From assembly GCA_963920765.1 (NCBI GenBank), contig OY987250.1, positions 4,526,001-4,590,000 of the forward strand: a stretch of 64,000 nucleotides of DNA, in the 5' to 3' direction. This document shows positions 1 to 10,142 of this stretch, in pieces. A program made the position numbers and the translations under genes. The notes under the pieces are model-generated. The model worked only from the letters and a program-made list of their open reading frames with translations, ran no database searches and was not told the DNA's origin. This stretch comes from Ulota crispa. Taxonomy: Eukaryota > Streptophyta > Bryopsida > Orthotrichales > Orthotrichaceae. The number at the start of each line of letters is the position of its first letter. Position 1 is the first letter of the stretch.

Positions 1-175
1 CAAAAAATTCCCAAAAAATTTTCAAAAGATTTCAAATTTTTTGTTAATTTAGATAATGGTGTCCAAATCAACAGAACGTATTTAGTTTTTTACAGAATTC
101 TGTTAAATTAGTTAATTAGCGTGGGCAAGAGCCCAAATCAACAAGAAACTGTTGATGTTTGCAATTCTTATAAGA

Positions 176-520
176 AGAACAAGACACAAATGTTGTAATA
201 AATGAGATGTCAGATTAGAGAAGGTAAATTGCAACCTCTTACAAGGGTCCTAATACTCATATGAAATAAAACTTGACAAACTGTCACGGATATAAAAATA
301 TAAAGATAATTGATAAAAATTAAAAATGAATTTGGATTGAAAGAAGAGGAACAAATATCAAAAGAGATGAGCGATAACCTTAAGAGATGTATTACTGGGT
401 ATGAAAAATATTTTAGCCTTGTCTTCCATATATACTCTAATCTAGAGTGAAACAAATTTAAAATAAAAGATAATTTTAAGTTGAAAACAAAAGCAAATGG
501 AACGTTTCAAATTTACATCT
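176..520 (-). repeat. LTR-like block, minus orientation (copy 1)
   Basis: This block recurs in the same orientation at about 5385-5650 (both carry the run AGAACAAGACACAAAT, at 176 and 5390). Its 250-515 part is the reverse complement of about 4990-5245. Read on the minus strand it has an AGAGTATATA TATA-like core and then CCGTGA, an LTR-promoter layout. The short ORF across it is not a gene. Bases 1-175 look like leader or flank of the same minus-oriented piece; nothing else is recognisable there. Confidence 0.6.
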
Positions 521-738
521 TTAATATTGACTATAAGTTAGGAGCCATCCTTGTTACTATCATCACATTGTCAAATCAGACCACTATGATTGAAGGAATC
601 ATTTGTGATCTTTAACAAGGCTAATTTTTCGCCAATTTGGAGAGATGAGCTCCACTTGTAATTTGACAAGATATACCACTACCACTACAACAAAAAGAAC
701 CTCGTATTAGTCTTCCTGAGAAATTTGATGGCACGCGC

Positions 739-1458
739 TTTTAGTTTCAAGGATTTGTCAATCAGATTCGATTGATAATTGCCTTACTATCAAGATGCTG
801 TCCAATACAGGAATCACAAGTTAAATTGATTGGAACATTACTTACAAGACAAACTTTATCATGGTTTGCTCTTTTGTTTGAGAAAGGCTCACCTATATTA
901 AGCAATTTTGACATTTTGTTTGAAGCCTTTGCGGAAGCGTTTGATAAACATGATAAGGTTCATTAGACACCTACAAAAATTTGGTCTTTAAGACGAGGGA
1001 CACGCTCTGTATTGGTTAACGTCCCGGATTTTCGACAACTTGCGTGCAACATCAATTACAATAAAATAGCCATCATGAGCTAATTCTATTGAGAATTGAA
1101 GAATTTTGTGAAAGATTTATTTTTATCATTTCCTTATCTGAAAACGTTGAATGAGGCAATTAATCAAACGGTTAAATGCAACAACTGACTTTTCCAACGT
1201 TGTCAAGATCAGATTCCACCAAAAGAATAAACGACTTGTTATACCTCATTTATGTCGGCAAGTAGTCCAATTTTGCATTTAGAGACTACAAACATGCAAA
1301 TCGACGCAATATGTGTCAAACATCTCATTCCGGAAGAAAACAAGTGTCGCATGGAAGAGGGACTATACTTGTATTGTGGCGAGAAAAGCCACAAAATTCC
1401 TAATTGTTCAAAAAAGCCGAGTCAACGTATTGTTAAGATTAGAGCTACCATCGTCTAG
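739..1458 (+). pseudogene. gag remnant with degenerate zinc knuckle
   Basis: Codons 772-966 read as the conserved core of retrotransposon Gag (IGTLLTRQTLSWFALLFEKG, then FEAFAEAFDKHD). Frames shift and stops follow. A knuckle-like motif lies near 1366-1415, reading YCGEKSHKIPNC. It keeps the second Cys, His and last Cys of a CCHC knuckle, but a Tyr stands where the first Cys belongs. Function would have been capsid assembly and RNA binding; this copy cannot make an intact protein. Confidence 0.7.
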
Positions 1459-2137
1459 AAAAACAAAGATATCCAGTTACAATAAGAATCATGCGGTTGG
1501 ATAATGCAATTTTACAACAATATTTAGATTCTTCCCTCTCCGCTCAATCAGCTTTTTGTTTAATTATTCTTTTATTTGTTGATTTTTAGAAACTTGAAAC
1601 CACTGTTTTATTAGATTTATAAGCATCTGCTTGTTTTTTGGATAAAAAATTTGTTAAAAGTCACAAACTTCCTTTAATTCAAAAATCTCAGCCCATCAAT
1701 ATAGAAGTGTTAGATGGACAACCTTTCTCTTCTGACAATGTCACACATGAAACAATATCTTTAGAAATGACATTTGAAATCATAATAGCCAAATTATCTT
1801 CAATGTTATCAAAATCCTGTCAAATGTTGTTATTTTTTGTTTTTCATGGTTAAAAGAGTACAATCCGTCAATAGACTAGAAATTACGAAAGATGATTTTC
1901 TTTAAAAATCATCCAACTAATAAACTTGTTACACAACTTGTTGAAAAACCTATTGAAAAACCTGTTAGCAAACAAATTAGCAGACCGTAAGTAAAAAAAC
2001 CCATGTTTATTGGAGCAAAAGTGTTTATAAAAATAGCTAAACAAGATACACATTTGTAATCTATGCGGCTCCAACTAGTTAAGAGAAGATCATAACAGTT
2101 AGTATTCCAGAGCAATATAAATTTTGAAGATGATTTT

Positions 2138-2855
2138 TTGAAGAAGAATGCCGACATACTACTGGAGCATCGAGCATATGATTGTGCTATAAATTTGAAA
2201 AAAAGAGCACAACCTCATTTTGGTCCAATTTATAACATATCACAAACGGAATTGACAAAACTACGGAATTACATTGACAAAAATTTGGCCAAGAACTTCA
2301 TTCGTCACTCTAAATCACCTACTGGATTGTCTATTCTATTTGTAAAAAAGAAGAATAACTCTTTACAAATGTACATGGATTATCGAGGTCTCAATAAGGT
2401 AACAAAGATGAACCGCTATCCTTTATCTTTAATCTTTAGACTTTTAAATCAACTCGAACGTGCAAAGATCTTTACCGAAATTGACCTATACGGAGCTTAC
2501 AATCTCGTATGAATAAAAAAAAAAAGATGAATAAAAGACAATATTTTATACAAGATATGACCATTTTGAGTATAATGGCATGCCTTTTGGTCTTACAAAT
2601 ATTCCAGCAGTTTTTCAGAAGCATCTTGACAACTTTGTTGTTATCTATTTAGATGAGATTTTGATATTTTCTAAAAATAAAAAAGATCATGCAAAACACC
2701 TTTGTTTGATCCTTAAAAAATTACGCAAACGAGGACTCTACGCCAAATCAGAGAAGTGTTTATTTCACCAAATTAAGATAGAGTTTTTGGAATTCATTGC
2801 AATTGTAGAGGGTTTGAAGATAAATCCCAGGAAGGTGAAAACTATCTTGTCTTGA
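2138..2855 (+). pseudogene. reverse transcriptase remnant
   Basis: Two open stretches (2138-2512 and 2580-2855) carry gypsy-type RT motifs: YRGLNKVTKMNRYPL, then FTEIDLYGAYNL, then after a broken segment MPFGLTN and VIYLDEILIFSKN. The catalytic YxDD box reads YLDE, a changed second Asp. The stretch between PAVFQ and LDNFVV is several residues shorter than in the family, suggesting an in-frame deletion. The two halves are out of frame across an A-rich run at 2512-2530. Confidence 0.85.
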
Positions 2856-2859
2856 AAAA

Positions 2860-3360
2860 TTTCAAAAACTATTAAAGACGTACAATGCTTTTTTGGTTTT
2901 GCTAATTTTTATCGGGTTTTTATCAAAGGCTGTTTTCAAGTTACTGCTCCGCTCACTCAGTTAACAAGCAAGGACAAATTTGATTGGAAACCACTAGCAG
3001 AGAAAGCTTTTCAAGATTTAAAAATCGCATTTATTATGGCTTCAATTTTAATATATCCAAATTTTTTAAATACATTCTATTTGAAAACCAATACCTCAGA
3101 TTTTGCTTTGGAAGCTGTATTTTCATAAATGGAAAAAGATAAAACACTTGATCCCATTGCCTTCTACTATCAGATATTTTTTGCTACCAAGATTAATTAT
3201 GAAATTCACAATAAAAAATTTCTTGCTATTGTAGATTCCTTTTAAGAGTGGCGTTATTTCCTTGAAAAAACTGCAAATTCATTGATTGTTTATACAAATC
3301 ACATGAATTTAGAGTACTTTATGCTATTTTGTGTTTTAAATCAACAACAAGCTTGATAAA
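2860..3360 (+). pseudogene. RNase H remnant
   Basis: The frame continues with FFGFANFYRVFI, LTQLTSKDKFDW and a TSDFALEAVFS stretch matching the gypsy RNase H entry (normally DASD/DTSD), then the KKFLAIVDSF region and YTNHMNLEYF. In-frame stops occur near 3127 and 3243, so it is non-functional. Confidence 0.75.
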
Positions 3361-3439
3361 ATATATCTCTATCCCGGTTTGATTTTATTATCATATATCA
3401 ACCGGAAAAGCAACAAAGATTATTTGGTGCTATATCAAA

Positions 3440-4560
3440 AAGATTGTATCTTGTATCTAAAGCTAGAGAAACAACATTTGATGAATACCGTAGAACTTTG
3501 TTGAAGCCAAAATTATCTTGTCTTTGCGCTACGGTTATACCATCACCTATAGGTGAGGACTTCCTAAACCAAGTGCACGTTGCAACTATTGGAGATTGTG
3601 TAGCCATTGACATTAAGCGTCGCATTGGTGAAGAATATAATTTTAAAGTAAATGGAGGTTTGTTATATTTTAAAGATCGTTTATTCATTCTAGAAAGTCC
3701 AACACAATTTTGCGTTCTTTAATCCCGTTATAACTTTTTAGCCGCGGATTATTTTAGATACAAGAATTTAGAATTTGTTTTTAAAGATTTTTTATGGCCT
3801 CAAATGTGAAAAGATGTGAAGGATTTTGTTAATTCTTGTGACATTTGTTTTAAAATCCAAGAATTCTTGGCATCACCCTTATGGACTTTTACAACCATTG
3901 TCTATTCTACGTTGGTCGTGGTCTTCAATTTCTGTAGATTTTATCACAGATTTGCTGCCATCAGATTCATTCGATATAATTTTTATTATAGTCAATCAGT
4001 TTAATAAAATGGTACACTTTGTCCTTTGTAAAAAGATTTCATCAAGCGAAGATACGGCAAGACTATTTCTTAATATTGTATAACGATATTACAGTTTGCC
4101 AGATAATATTATATCAGATTAAAGACCCATATTTGTATCGAGGTTTTAGAAATATTTTTTTAAGATATTAAAGGTAGAGATCAATCTCTCTTCAGCTTTC
4201 TATCCTTAAACTGACGACCAAACAAAATGAGTCAATCAAGTCTTTGAGCATTATTTACAATGTAGTATTAATTATCAGCAAGACAATTGGACAACATACT
4301 TGCCATTAACAAAATTTGCATACAACAATACTCTTCGTGCTTCAATTCAACAAACACCATTTTATTCCAATTATGATTATCATCCGAAATTTGATTTGTT
4401 AAGTTCACCAGCAAATAGTAATTCAGCAACTGACGACTTTGCAAGGTAATTTTAAAGCTTCAATTACAATCCATCCAAGAGTCTTACAAAACAACTGCGG
4501 ACAAATATCGTAATCAGATACCTGATTTTCAAATCGGAGATAAGATATGGCTTATTTGAC
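3440..4560 (+). pseudogene. integrase remnant
   Basis: A zinc-finger half (SCDICFKIQ) is followed by the catalytic core (SISVDFITDLLPSDSFDIIF). The core continues through FNKMVHFV and SSEDTARLFLNIV, then NIISD with a stop just after it. Further on are a YAYNNT-like stretch and the GDKIW motif that starts the C-terminal domain. Several stops and frame changes interrupt it. Confidence 0.75.
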
Positions 4561-4779
4561 AGAATATTAAGATCAAGCAATCATGTAAGAAGTTAGATCA
4601 TTAGAGATTGAGATCATTTGTCATTCTAAAGCAAATCAATCTAGTGATATATCATTTGGAGCTACCAGTTTCTATGAAAGTACATTCAGTTTTTTATGTA
4701 GTTTTTTTAGAATCTTATTGGCAGTTTCATTTTCCAAAAAAAATACAATCGCCACCGTTGAATGTTGAAAATAAAAACC

Positions 4780-4960
4780 ACGATGAATATAAGGTAGAAC
4801 AAGTATTAGACTCACGATGATGGTGAGGCAAAGTAGAGTATTTGGTACACTGAAGCGATTATTATATCAACGAGCGAACATAGAAACTAGCGGAGAATCT
4901 CATAAATGCACCAGAAATGGTAATATAATTTCACCAATTTTATCCATATAAGCCTAGGAC
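4780..4960 (+). pseudogene. chromodomain remnant at integrase C-terminus
   Basis: After the integrase C-terminal domain the translation reads YKVEQVLDSR, then GKVEYLVH, then NER, then ENLINAPEMV. This is the chromodomain pattern that places the element among chromoviruses, which use it to target integration to marked chromatin. Three stops interrupt it. Confidence 0.7.
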
Positions 4961-4984
4961 TTATTGCTTGAGAAGGAAATAATG

Positions 4985-5250
4985 TTAAGAGCGTTACTTC
5001 AAAACGTTCCGTTTTTTTACTTTTAACTTCAGAATATGTTTTACTTTAGATTTATTTCACTTTAGATTAGAGTATATATAGATGTTGAGGTTGAAATGTT
5101 ATTCAGTCTTAGCAACACATCTTTTAGAGCCATCGCTCACTTTCTTTGATATTTTTTTTTTTCTTTGAATCCAAATTTGTTTATAGTTTTTATCAATTTT
5201 CTTCATGTTTTCATGTCCGTGATACTCAACAGCTTTAGATATAACATAAT
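4985..5250 (+). repeat. LTR-like block, plus orientation (3' LTR of the gypsy copy)
   Basis: The block is the reverse complement of 250-515. It has TTTACTTTAGATTTATTTCAC, then AGAGTATATATAG as a TATA-like core, then CCATCGCTCA and GTCCGTGA. It directly follows the chromodomain region, as a 3' LTR should. Confidence 0.6.
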
Positions 5251-5384
5251 CTTGAGATTCAGCCATACCAAGAAACGGAAAATAACGTTATATATAAAGT
5301 AAAATAATATATTGGATTAGAGAGGATAAACCGCAATCTCTGAATCTTCTAACCTTTAAGTAGAGGAGATGTCCGCAACTCTCA

Positions 5385-5650
5385 TAAAAAGAACAAGACA
5401 CAAATATTATAATGAATGAGATATTAGATTAGAGGAGATAAACCGCAACCTCTAATAAGGGCTCTGATACTCAAGTGAAGTAAATTTAAAATAAAAGATA
5501 TTCTAAAGTTAAAAGTAAAAGAAAACGGAACATTCCAAAGTCTAAATAACATTTTAGCCTTGACCTTTATATATATTCTGATCCAAAGTGAAAGGAATCT
5601 AAAGTAATAGATATTATAAAGTAGAAAGTGAAAAAAAAAAAAAAGTTCAT
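5385..5650 (-). repeat. LTR-like block, minus orientation (copy 2) with PBS-like site
   Basis: It is the same orientation as 176-520. On the minus strand the LTR end is followed by TATCAGAGCCC (plus 5459-5469), matching the plant initiator-Met tRNA primer-binding sequence (known family feature). The matching site in copy 1, near 255, is mutated. A second internal partial copy of the TATATA segment starts near 5566. Confidence 0.55.
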
Positions 5651-5759
5651 TCCAAAATAACGTCCTTAACACATACGCGACATGAGACGTCAGGCAAACA
5701 ACATGACAACCAGACCCCAAAACCTGTCCAACAAGACAACTCTGGCAACATTGCACTAG

Positions 5760-6370
5760 GTAAGATTATCTACACCCCTTAATTGGAAACATGTAATTGC
5801 CAATAATTTTGGGAGTTACCTTCTTTCTACGGGAGTCACGTGATTCATAGTTGAGTCATTTATACTTTCTAGTAGTTTTTTCATAGTTATCACCGTTACT
5901 TTGATAGTGGTGAATCCCTTTGTAGCAGTTATATCACAATTGTCACCAGTTACAATGTAGTTGTTTATTGTACTCAGTGGTTATATTGTAATAGTTTCTT
6001 GTGAAGATGTAGTTGCTTATTCTACTTAATAGTTCTGTTTCAATTGTTTCTAGTCATGGTCTAGTTGTTTTTTGTACTACGCAATCGTATTGTAGTTGTC
6101 ACTAGTCATAGGCTACTTGTTTTGTCATACTATTGAAGAATCTAATTGACTCTACCAATACTAACTACAATTTTTGAAACTTTGGAGTAGATACCCACTA
6201 ACACAATAGTCACATCCATTGAGGCACACATAAAGGACAATGAAGGAGAAATTACGTTGTGTATTGTAGCTATACAGTTTCTTATACCTTAATCACAATT
6301 GCAACTCCATTGAAGACAAACTACTTAATTAATAGTACTATTAGCTTCAATGGAAAAGAACAACACTAGA
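5760..6370. other. intergenic, no gene seen
   Basis: AT-rich DNA with recurring TAGTTGTTTNTTGTACT-like phrases between 5880 and 6130, perhaps an eroded tandem repeat. No coding signal. Confidence 0.5.
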
Positions 6371-6380
6371 GCATACCATA

Positions 6381-6506
6381 TACAACTCCAAATCAAATAT
6401 GGTGCAATATATAATTCCAAATCAGCTATGGTTCAATTACCATATACAACTTCAAATCAACTATGGTGCAATATAAAACTCCAAATCAACTATGGTGCAA
6501 TTAAAC
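6381..6506 (+). repeat. short tandem repeat, about 29-35 bp unit, 4 copies
   Basis: The phrase AACTCCAAATCAA..ATGGTGCAAT recurs starting at 6384, 6413, 6448 and 6477. The 69-codon ORF over it simply translates the repeat and is not called as a gene. Confidence 0.75.
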
Positions 6507-7101
6507 ATGAAGTGTCTTGGAAACGTGAAGAGCAAAATGAACCTGTATGCAGGCAATAATAATACATCAAAGAAATTTATAAATAGAATCTTAGCAAATG
6601 GGGGGTCCAACACTGGCCAAAACCCAGAACTACTTCTAGTTGTACTTTAGTTGCAGCCGTGTGTCACATTTGAGCACCTCAAAAATTTCAATGCCCGTAG
6701 GAAAATTTTGGCACCTACTGGACTTGCCCCGCCCCAAAAATAACATTGACATAGATGAAGCAGATGCGTGTCAAAAGGATGAATTCTGCACAGACGCCAT
6801 TACTCTCTAACATGCAAATTCAAACAAGCTCACAATAACTGGGAGCCAACTACAAGTATTGAAGTAGTTTTCTAGTTGTTTGTGTCCTTTACTACTAAAA
6901 ACAACTTGTTTTCAGAGTTGTATATCTCCTATTTTTTTCTGGTGCTAAATAATAGGATTTCATCTGATTTACAACATGGACGTCGTTGGTTTGTCTTTCT
7001 TAAAATGTTGTTGTTGTTATTGTTGTTGTTATACCCATTAAAATGTATTTATTGCAATAATTATGAATAAAAACTACTGCAATATCAATAAATATTTGTA
7101 T

Positions 7102-7230
7102 AATGCAAAATATCAAGGAGTTAGTGTGGGGAACCTAAATGCACTATTTAGTGTAGCATAAGTGGGCTCACACTTTTTAAATTCTTGCACTAAATGAAGC
7201 TACTTGTGGCTAGCCAATACATATGTAATT
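7102..7230 (+). repeat. direct repeat, left copy
   Basis: Starts GCAAAATATCAAGGAGTTAG and pairs with 7568-7700 (GCAAAATGTCAAGAAATTAG). Both contain TTTAGTGTAGCA and the phrase ACTACTTGTGGC. The pair brackets a MITE. Confidence 0.7.
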
Positions 7231-7234
7231 CTAA

Positions 7235-7553
7235 GGAAAATTTCATGGATGCCTCTAATGTTTGCAATATTTATGCACGTATCCTTGTTTTTCAGAAATT
7301 ACATAGACACCTTTGGACCAAAATTTTCATGCGTTTGATTTGTTGTGCACGCCACTTCCCTTCTTCCTTTGTGTGCATGTTGCTTCGTTTTTGTTTCATT
7401 ACATTCCTTTCTTCAACATTGGTCATGAAGGAAATACAATTACAACAAATGAATGCCTAAAAATTTTGGTCCAAGGATAATTGTGTAATTTTTGAAAAAG
7501 CGAGGATATCTATATAAATATCGCAAACTTTAGGCGTATCCATGAGATTTTCC
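7235..7553. mobile_element. MITE with about 105-bp terminal inverted repeats (copy A)
   Basis: The left arm (GGAAAATTTCATGGATGCCTC) is matched by the reverse complement of the right arm, including the TTTGGACCAAAATTTT segment. A related element with the same central phrase (TTTGATTTGTTGTGCA, then TTTGTGTGCA) lies at 15170-15398. The flanks show no clear target duplication. Confidence 0.7.
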
Positions 7554-7567
7554 CATCTTTAGGTAGT

Positions 7568-7700
7568 GCAAAATGTCAAGAAATTAGTGTGGGGCAAAAT
7601 AAATGTATTATTTAGTGTAGCACAAGGGGCCTCACACTTTTTTAACTGTTGCTCTAAATGAAACTACTTGTGGCAAGTCAATAAGTTACATGTGATTTTA
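7568..7700 (+). repeat. direct repeat, right copy
   Basis: Partner of 7102-7230, on the other side of MITE copy A. Confidence 0.7.
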
Positions 7701-7740
7701 ATTAGATAAACTTGGTGGTCCTTACGAGGCCATGCAATTA

Positions 7741-8066
7741 AGGTAGGAGGCTCTAAAACCGTCTGGGCATTAAAACTGTCCACTTTCTCAAATATACGCC
7801 CCTTGTACATGTTATCTTTTCTAAATTTCAAAAATGTATAAGTGGAATACATTTGAGAAAGGGGACGGTTTTAGAGCCCTATGCAATTCAACTTCAAAAT
7901 TTCATAACTATGTCCACAAAGCTTCAAAAAAATATGAAACAACTTGGATTAGATACCAATTCCTCTTGTCTTTCAAGAAAAAGTTACTAAAAAATATTCC
8001 AAAAAGTTTTATCTCCCCAAAATCCAGTTTCAGTCCTTAGATGGACGGTTTATGAACCTCCTACCT
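7741..8066. mobile_element. Stowaway-like MITE, copy 1 (TA-flanked)
   Basis: Ends are AGGTAGGAGGCTC and its reverse complement near-match (AACCTCCTACCT); TA lies on both sides, the Tc1/mariner-type target. Sister copies are at 40011-40336 and 55061-55373, sharing internal text such as CCAATTCCTCTT and TCTTTCAAGAAAAA. It ends about 200 bp upstream of the likely transcription start of the EF-hand gene. Confidence 0.75.
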
Positions 8067-8865
8067 TAGAGAGAGGTCCCACCACAGAAGCCCGTTGGTA
8101 GTCGAGGCGTGTTCGCCGGTGTCGACGTGGCAGAGAACCTTCTATCAGAACTGGCCGTGTCAGAACTAGCCGTGTCTGGCCCGCCAGGGACTCAGGGAGA
8201 GTACCTTACCGGAGAGCTCCTTTCCGGGTCGAAGTTGCCGTAGAACCGACGTTGCAGCGTGCTCCCTCCCAGACATCATCATCATGCAGCACTGCACTCT
8301 CACTATCTCATGAACTCCTCCTCCCCTCTCCACACTCACACTCTCACAAACCAATCTGCACCACAACGCACCCACAATCACAAACCTTGTCGAAAGCATC
8401 ACAGCGCTCACAAAGCAACAGGGGATTCCATCACACCTACAGGTAAAATCGATATCACACTTAAGCTTTCCCTAGAGATCTAAACCTTTCAAAAAACTCA
8501 GCTGATAGCACTTGCGCTTGTAGCCAAATTAAACTAACCGAGTTTGCTTTGTTACTCCCTGTGAATTCATTCCCCTGTTTTCGAAACATGCAAGTCTTGT
8601 AAGATTTTGAGTAACACGCCGTTCAGCGTTTGAATTTCTGGCGTGCAGGTAGTGAATTGTGTTAAGCAGCCTTTTAGAAACGAGACTGAGGTGTTCTGTT
8701 TGCGAATTTGTGCAGGTGAACATTATTTAGTGAAATTTCATATAGCGCAGGTTGAGTGAGAGCTAGGGTTTCGTATTTGCGGACGTTTTTGCGGAGTTTT
8801 TTTGGAAGCGGTGTTTTAGGTTTTGCGAATTGGTAAGGGCGGCGCGGCTGTGTGAGTGAGTGAGT
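8067..8865 (+). promoter_or_regulatory. promoter and 5' leader of the EF-hand gene, with a probable leader intron
   Basis: From about 8250 the strand becomes C/T- and CA-rich, typical of plant 5' leaders. A donor CTACAG|GTAAAATC at 8442/8443 and an acceptor TTTGTGCAG|GTG ending at 8715 would remove 8443-8715; an alternative acceptor ends at 8648. A 15-bp direct repeat (AGAACTGGCCGTGTC / AGAACTAGCCGTGTC) lies at 8149-8178. No convincing TATA box. Small ORFs here are not called. Confidence 0.5.
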
Positions 8866-9786
8866 ATGTCGTACCGGCCATACACACCGCCGCCGGGGCC
8901 GACGGCTCCACCTTACAGTGGCGGCAATCAGGGTTACAATCAAGGTTACGGAGGACAAACTTCTTCCAGCAGCAGCGATGGCTACAACAGTTCTTACGGC
9001 CGGCAACAAAGCACCGCTTATGGTGGATACCAGCAACCACAGCCACAAACATACGGCGCTCCACAAGCTTATGGCTCTTCTCAATCTTACGGTGCGTCTC
9101 AAGGTTATGGTGCGTCTCAAGGTTATGGTGCGTCTCAAGGTTATGGTGCACCGCAAGCAAGCTCGTATGCACAAAACAGTAGCTCTTATGGCAGTTCATA
9201 TCCTCCATATGGTGCACCGCCATCGTCGTCCTCTTCAATGTTTCCTCCCAACACAGACGCAGCTATCATTCAAATCTTCCAGCAAGCGGATTTGGACAGG
9301 AACGGGACGATTGACGCCAACGAACTCGGACGCTTGCTGGCTCAAGGCAGAGAGCCGTTCACGTCTCGGACTGTCCGTCTGATGGTGCATCTGTTCGCGG
9401 AGAACCAATCCGATCCCACTCGAATTGGACGCACGGGGTTCGTGAGTTTATGGAAAGAGTTAGGGTTATGGCACGAGAAGTTCATGGAGTTTGATCGTGA
9501 CGGTAGCAACACCATTGACGTGGAGGAGTTGCAGCAAGTGCTTCGAAGTAAGCCTTTCTTCTTCGCCATCCCTCCTTCTGTTTTAGACATACTGGTTAAG
9601 AAGTATGACCAGTCTGGGAATGGCTATGGCAAGAAGAGCATCGCGTATGGCCAGTTCGTAGAGTGCGGGTTTATTGTGAAAGGGTTGACGGAGAAGTTCA
9701 GGGACCAAGATCGAGCTCGGAATGGGAACGCCACTTTTGATTACACCAGTTTTATGCTCATGGTCATTCCGTATATTGCTGCCTGA
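8866..9786 (+). CDS. penta-EF-hand calcium-binding protein (CML49/50-like)
   Basis: 306 residues, one exon. The start is the ATG at 8866 (MSYRPYTPPPG); the frame is open two codons further from a GTG, which I do not use. Residues 1-130 are rich in Pro, Gly, Tyr, Gln and Ser, with a tandem ASQGYG repeat near residues 76-94. The EF-hand region follows. Loop 1 (142-153) is D-L-D-R-N-G-T-I-D-A-N-E and loop 3 (210-221) is D-R-D-G-S-N-T-I-D-V-E-E, both complete for calcium. A degenerate loop starts near D248 and lacks the acidic twelfth residue, and a last divergent hand has the usual hydrophobic C-terminal end. This is the layout of plant group-I penta-EF-hand proteins, known cytosolic or membrane-associated calcium sensors that dimerise through the fifth hand. 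The target here is unknown. Confidence 0.92.
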   Translation: MSYRPYTPPPGPTAPPYSGGNQGYNQGYGGQTSSSSSDGYNSSYGRQQSTAYGGYQQPQPQTYGAPQAYGSSQSYGASQGYGASQGYGASQGYGAPQASSYAQNSSSYGSSYPPYGAPPSSSSSMFPPNTDAAIIQIFQQADLDRNGTIDANELGRLLAQGREPFTSRTVRLMVHLFAENQSDPTRIGRTGFVSLWKELGLWHEKFMEFDRDGSNTIDVEELQQVLRSKPFFFAIPPSVLDILVKKYDQSGNGYGKKSIAYGQFVECGFIVKGLTEKFRDQDRARNGNATFDYTSFMLMVIPYIAA

Positions 9787-10142
9787 GCTCTACATCGTCA
9801 GTATCTTTCCATTTTCGACAGGCAACCTGCGTTGCATCATTGGTTGTGGTGACGTGTATAGCGAAGGTAAACACTGTTTTTTCCACATTGCTGCAAAAGT
9901 GGTGCCTTTTTTTGCATTGCTCCTGAAAAAAGGTGCTCTTTTGTTTAGTGATATGGAGAGAGATGAGCTCTACATCCTTAGTATCTGTCCATTTTCGGCA
10001 GGCAGCCTGCGTTGCATCATTGGTAGTCGTGGCGTGTAGCAAAGGTGAACACTGCTTTTTCCACATTGCTGCAAAAGTGGTGCCTTTTTTTGCATTGCTT
10101 CTGAAGAAAGGTGCTCTTTTGTTTAGTGATGTGGATTGAGAG
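9784..10142 (+). repeat. 180-bp tandem duplication in the 3' UTR, starting at the stop codon
   Basis: TGAGCTCTACATC begins at 9784 (the stop codon itself) and again at 9964. The two units agree almost throughout, including CATTGCTGCAAAAGTGGTGCC and GGTGCTCTTTTGTTTAGTGA, differing by scattered substitutions and small indels. Confidence 0.85.

Larger units (their letters stand above)
530..5290 (+). mobile_element. Decayed Ty3/gypsy chromovirus (LTR retrotransposon)
   Basis: The plus strand carries, in order, a gag-like remnant, CCHC-like knuckle, reverse transcriptase, RNase H, integrase and a C-terminal chromodomain, which is the order of Ty3/gypsy chromoviruses. Every domain is interrupted by stops or frameshifts, so the copy is dead. 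No protease is clearly readable between 1500 and 2100. Wording of the integrase tail and chromodomain (EVEXXLDSR-like stretch, then NER, then ENLINAPEMV) recalls Tcn1-type chromoviruses known from non-seed plants and fungi; the clade is inference. A forward LTR-like segment (about 4985-5250) closes the 3' side. A matching forward 5' LTR is not visible. Confidence 0.85.

Noticed and set aside
8674..9382. Minus- and plus-strand ORFs over the EF-hand N-terminus
   Set aside because: Frame shadows of the repeat-rich coding sequence; one shows only repeated ITLRRT translation.
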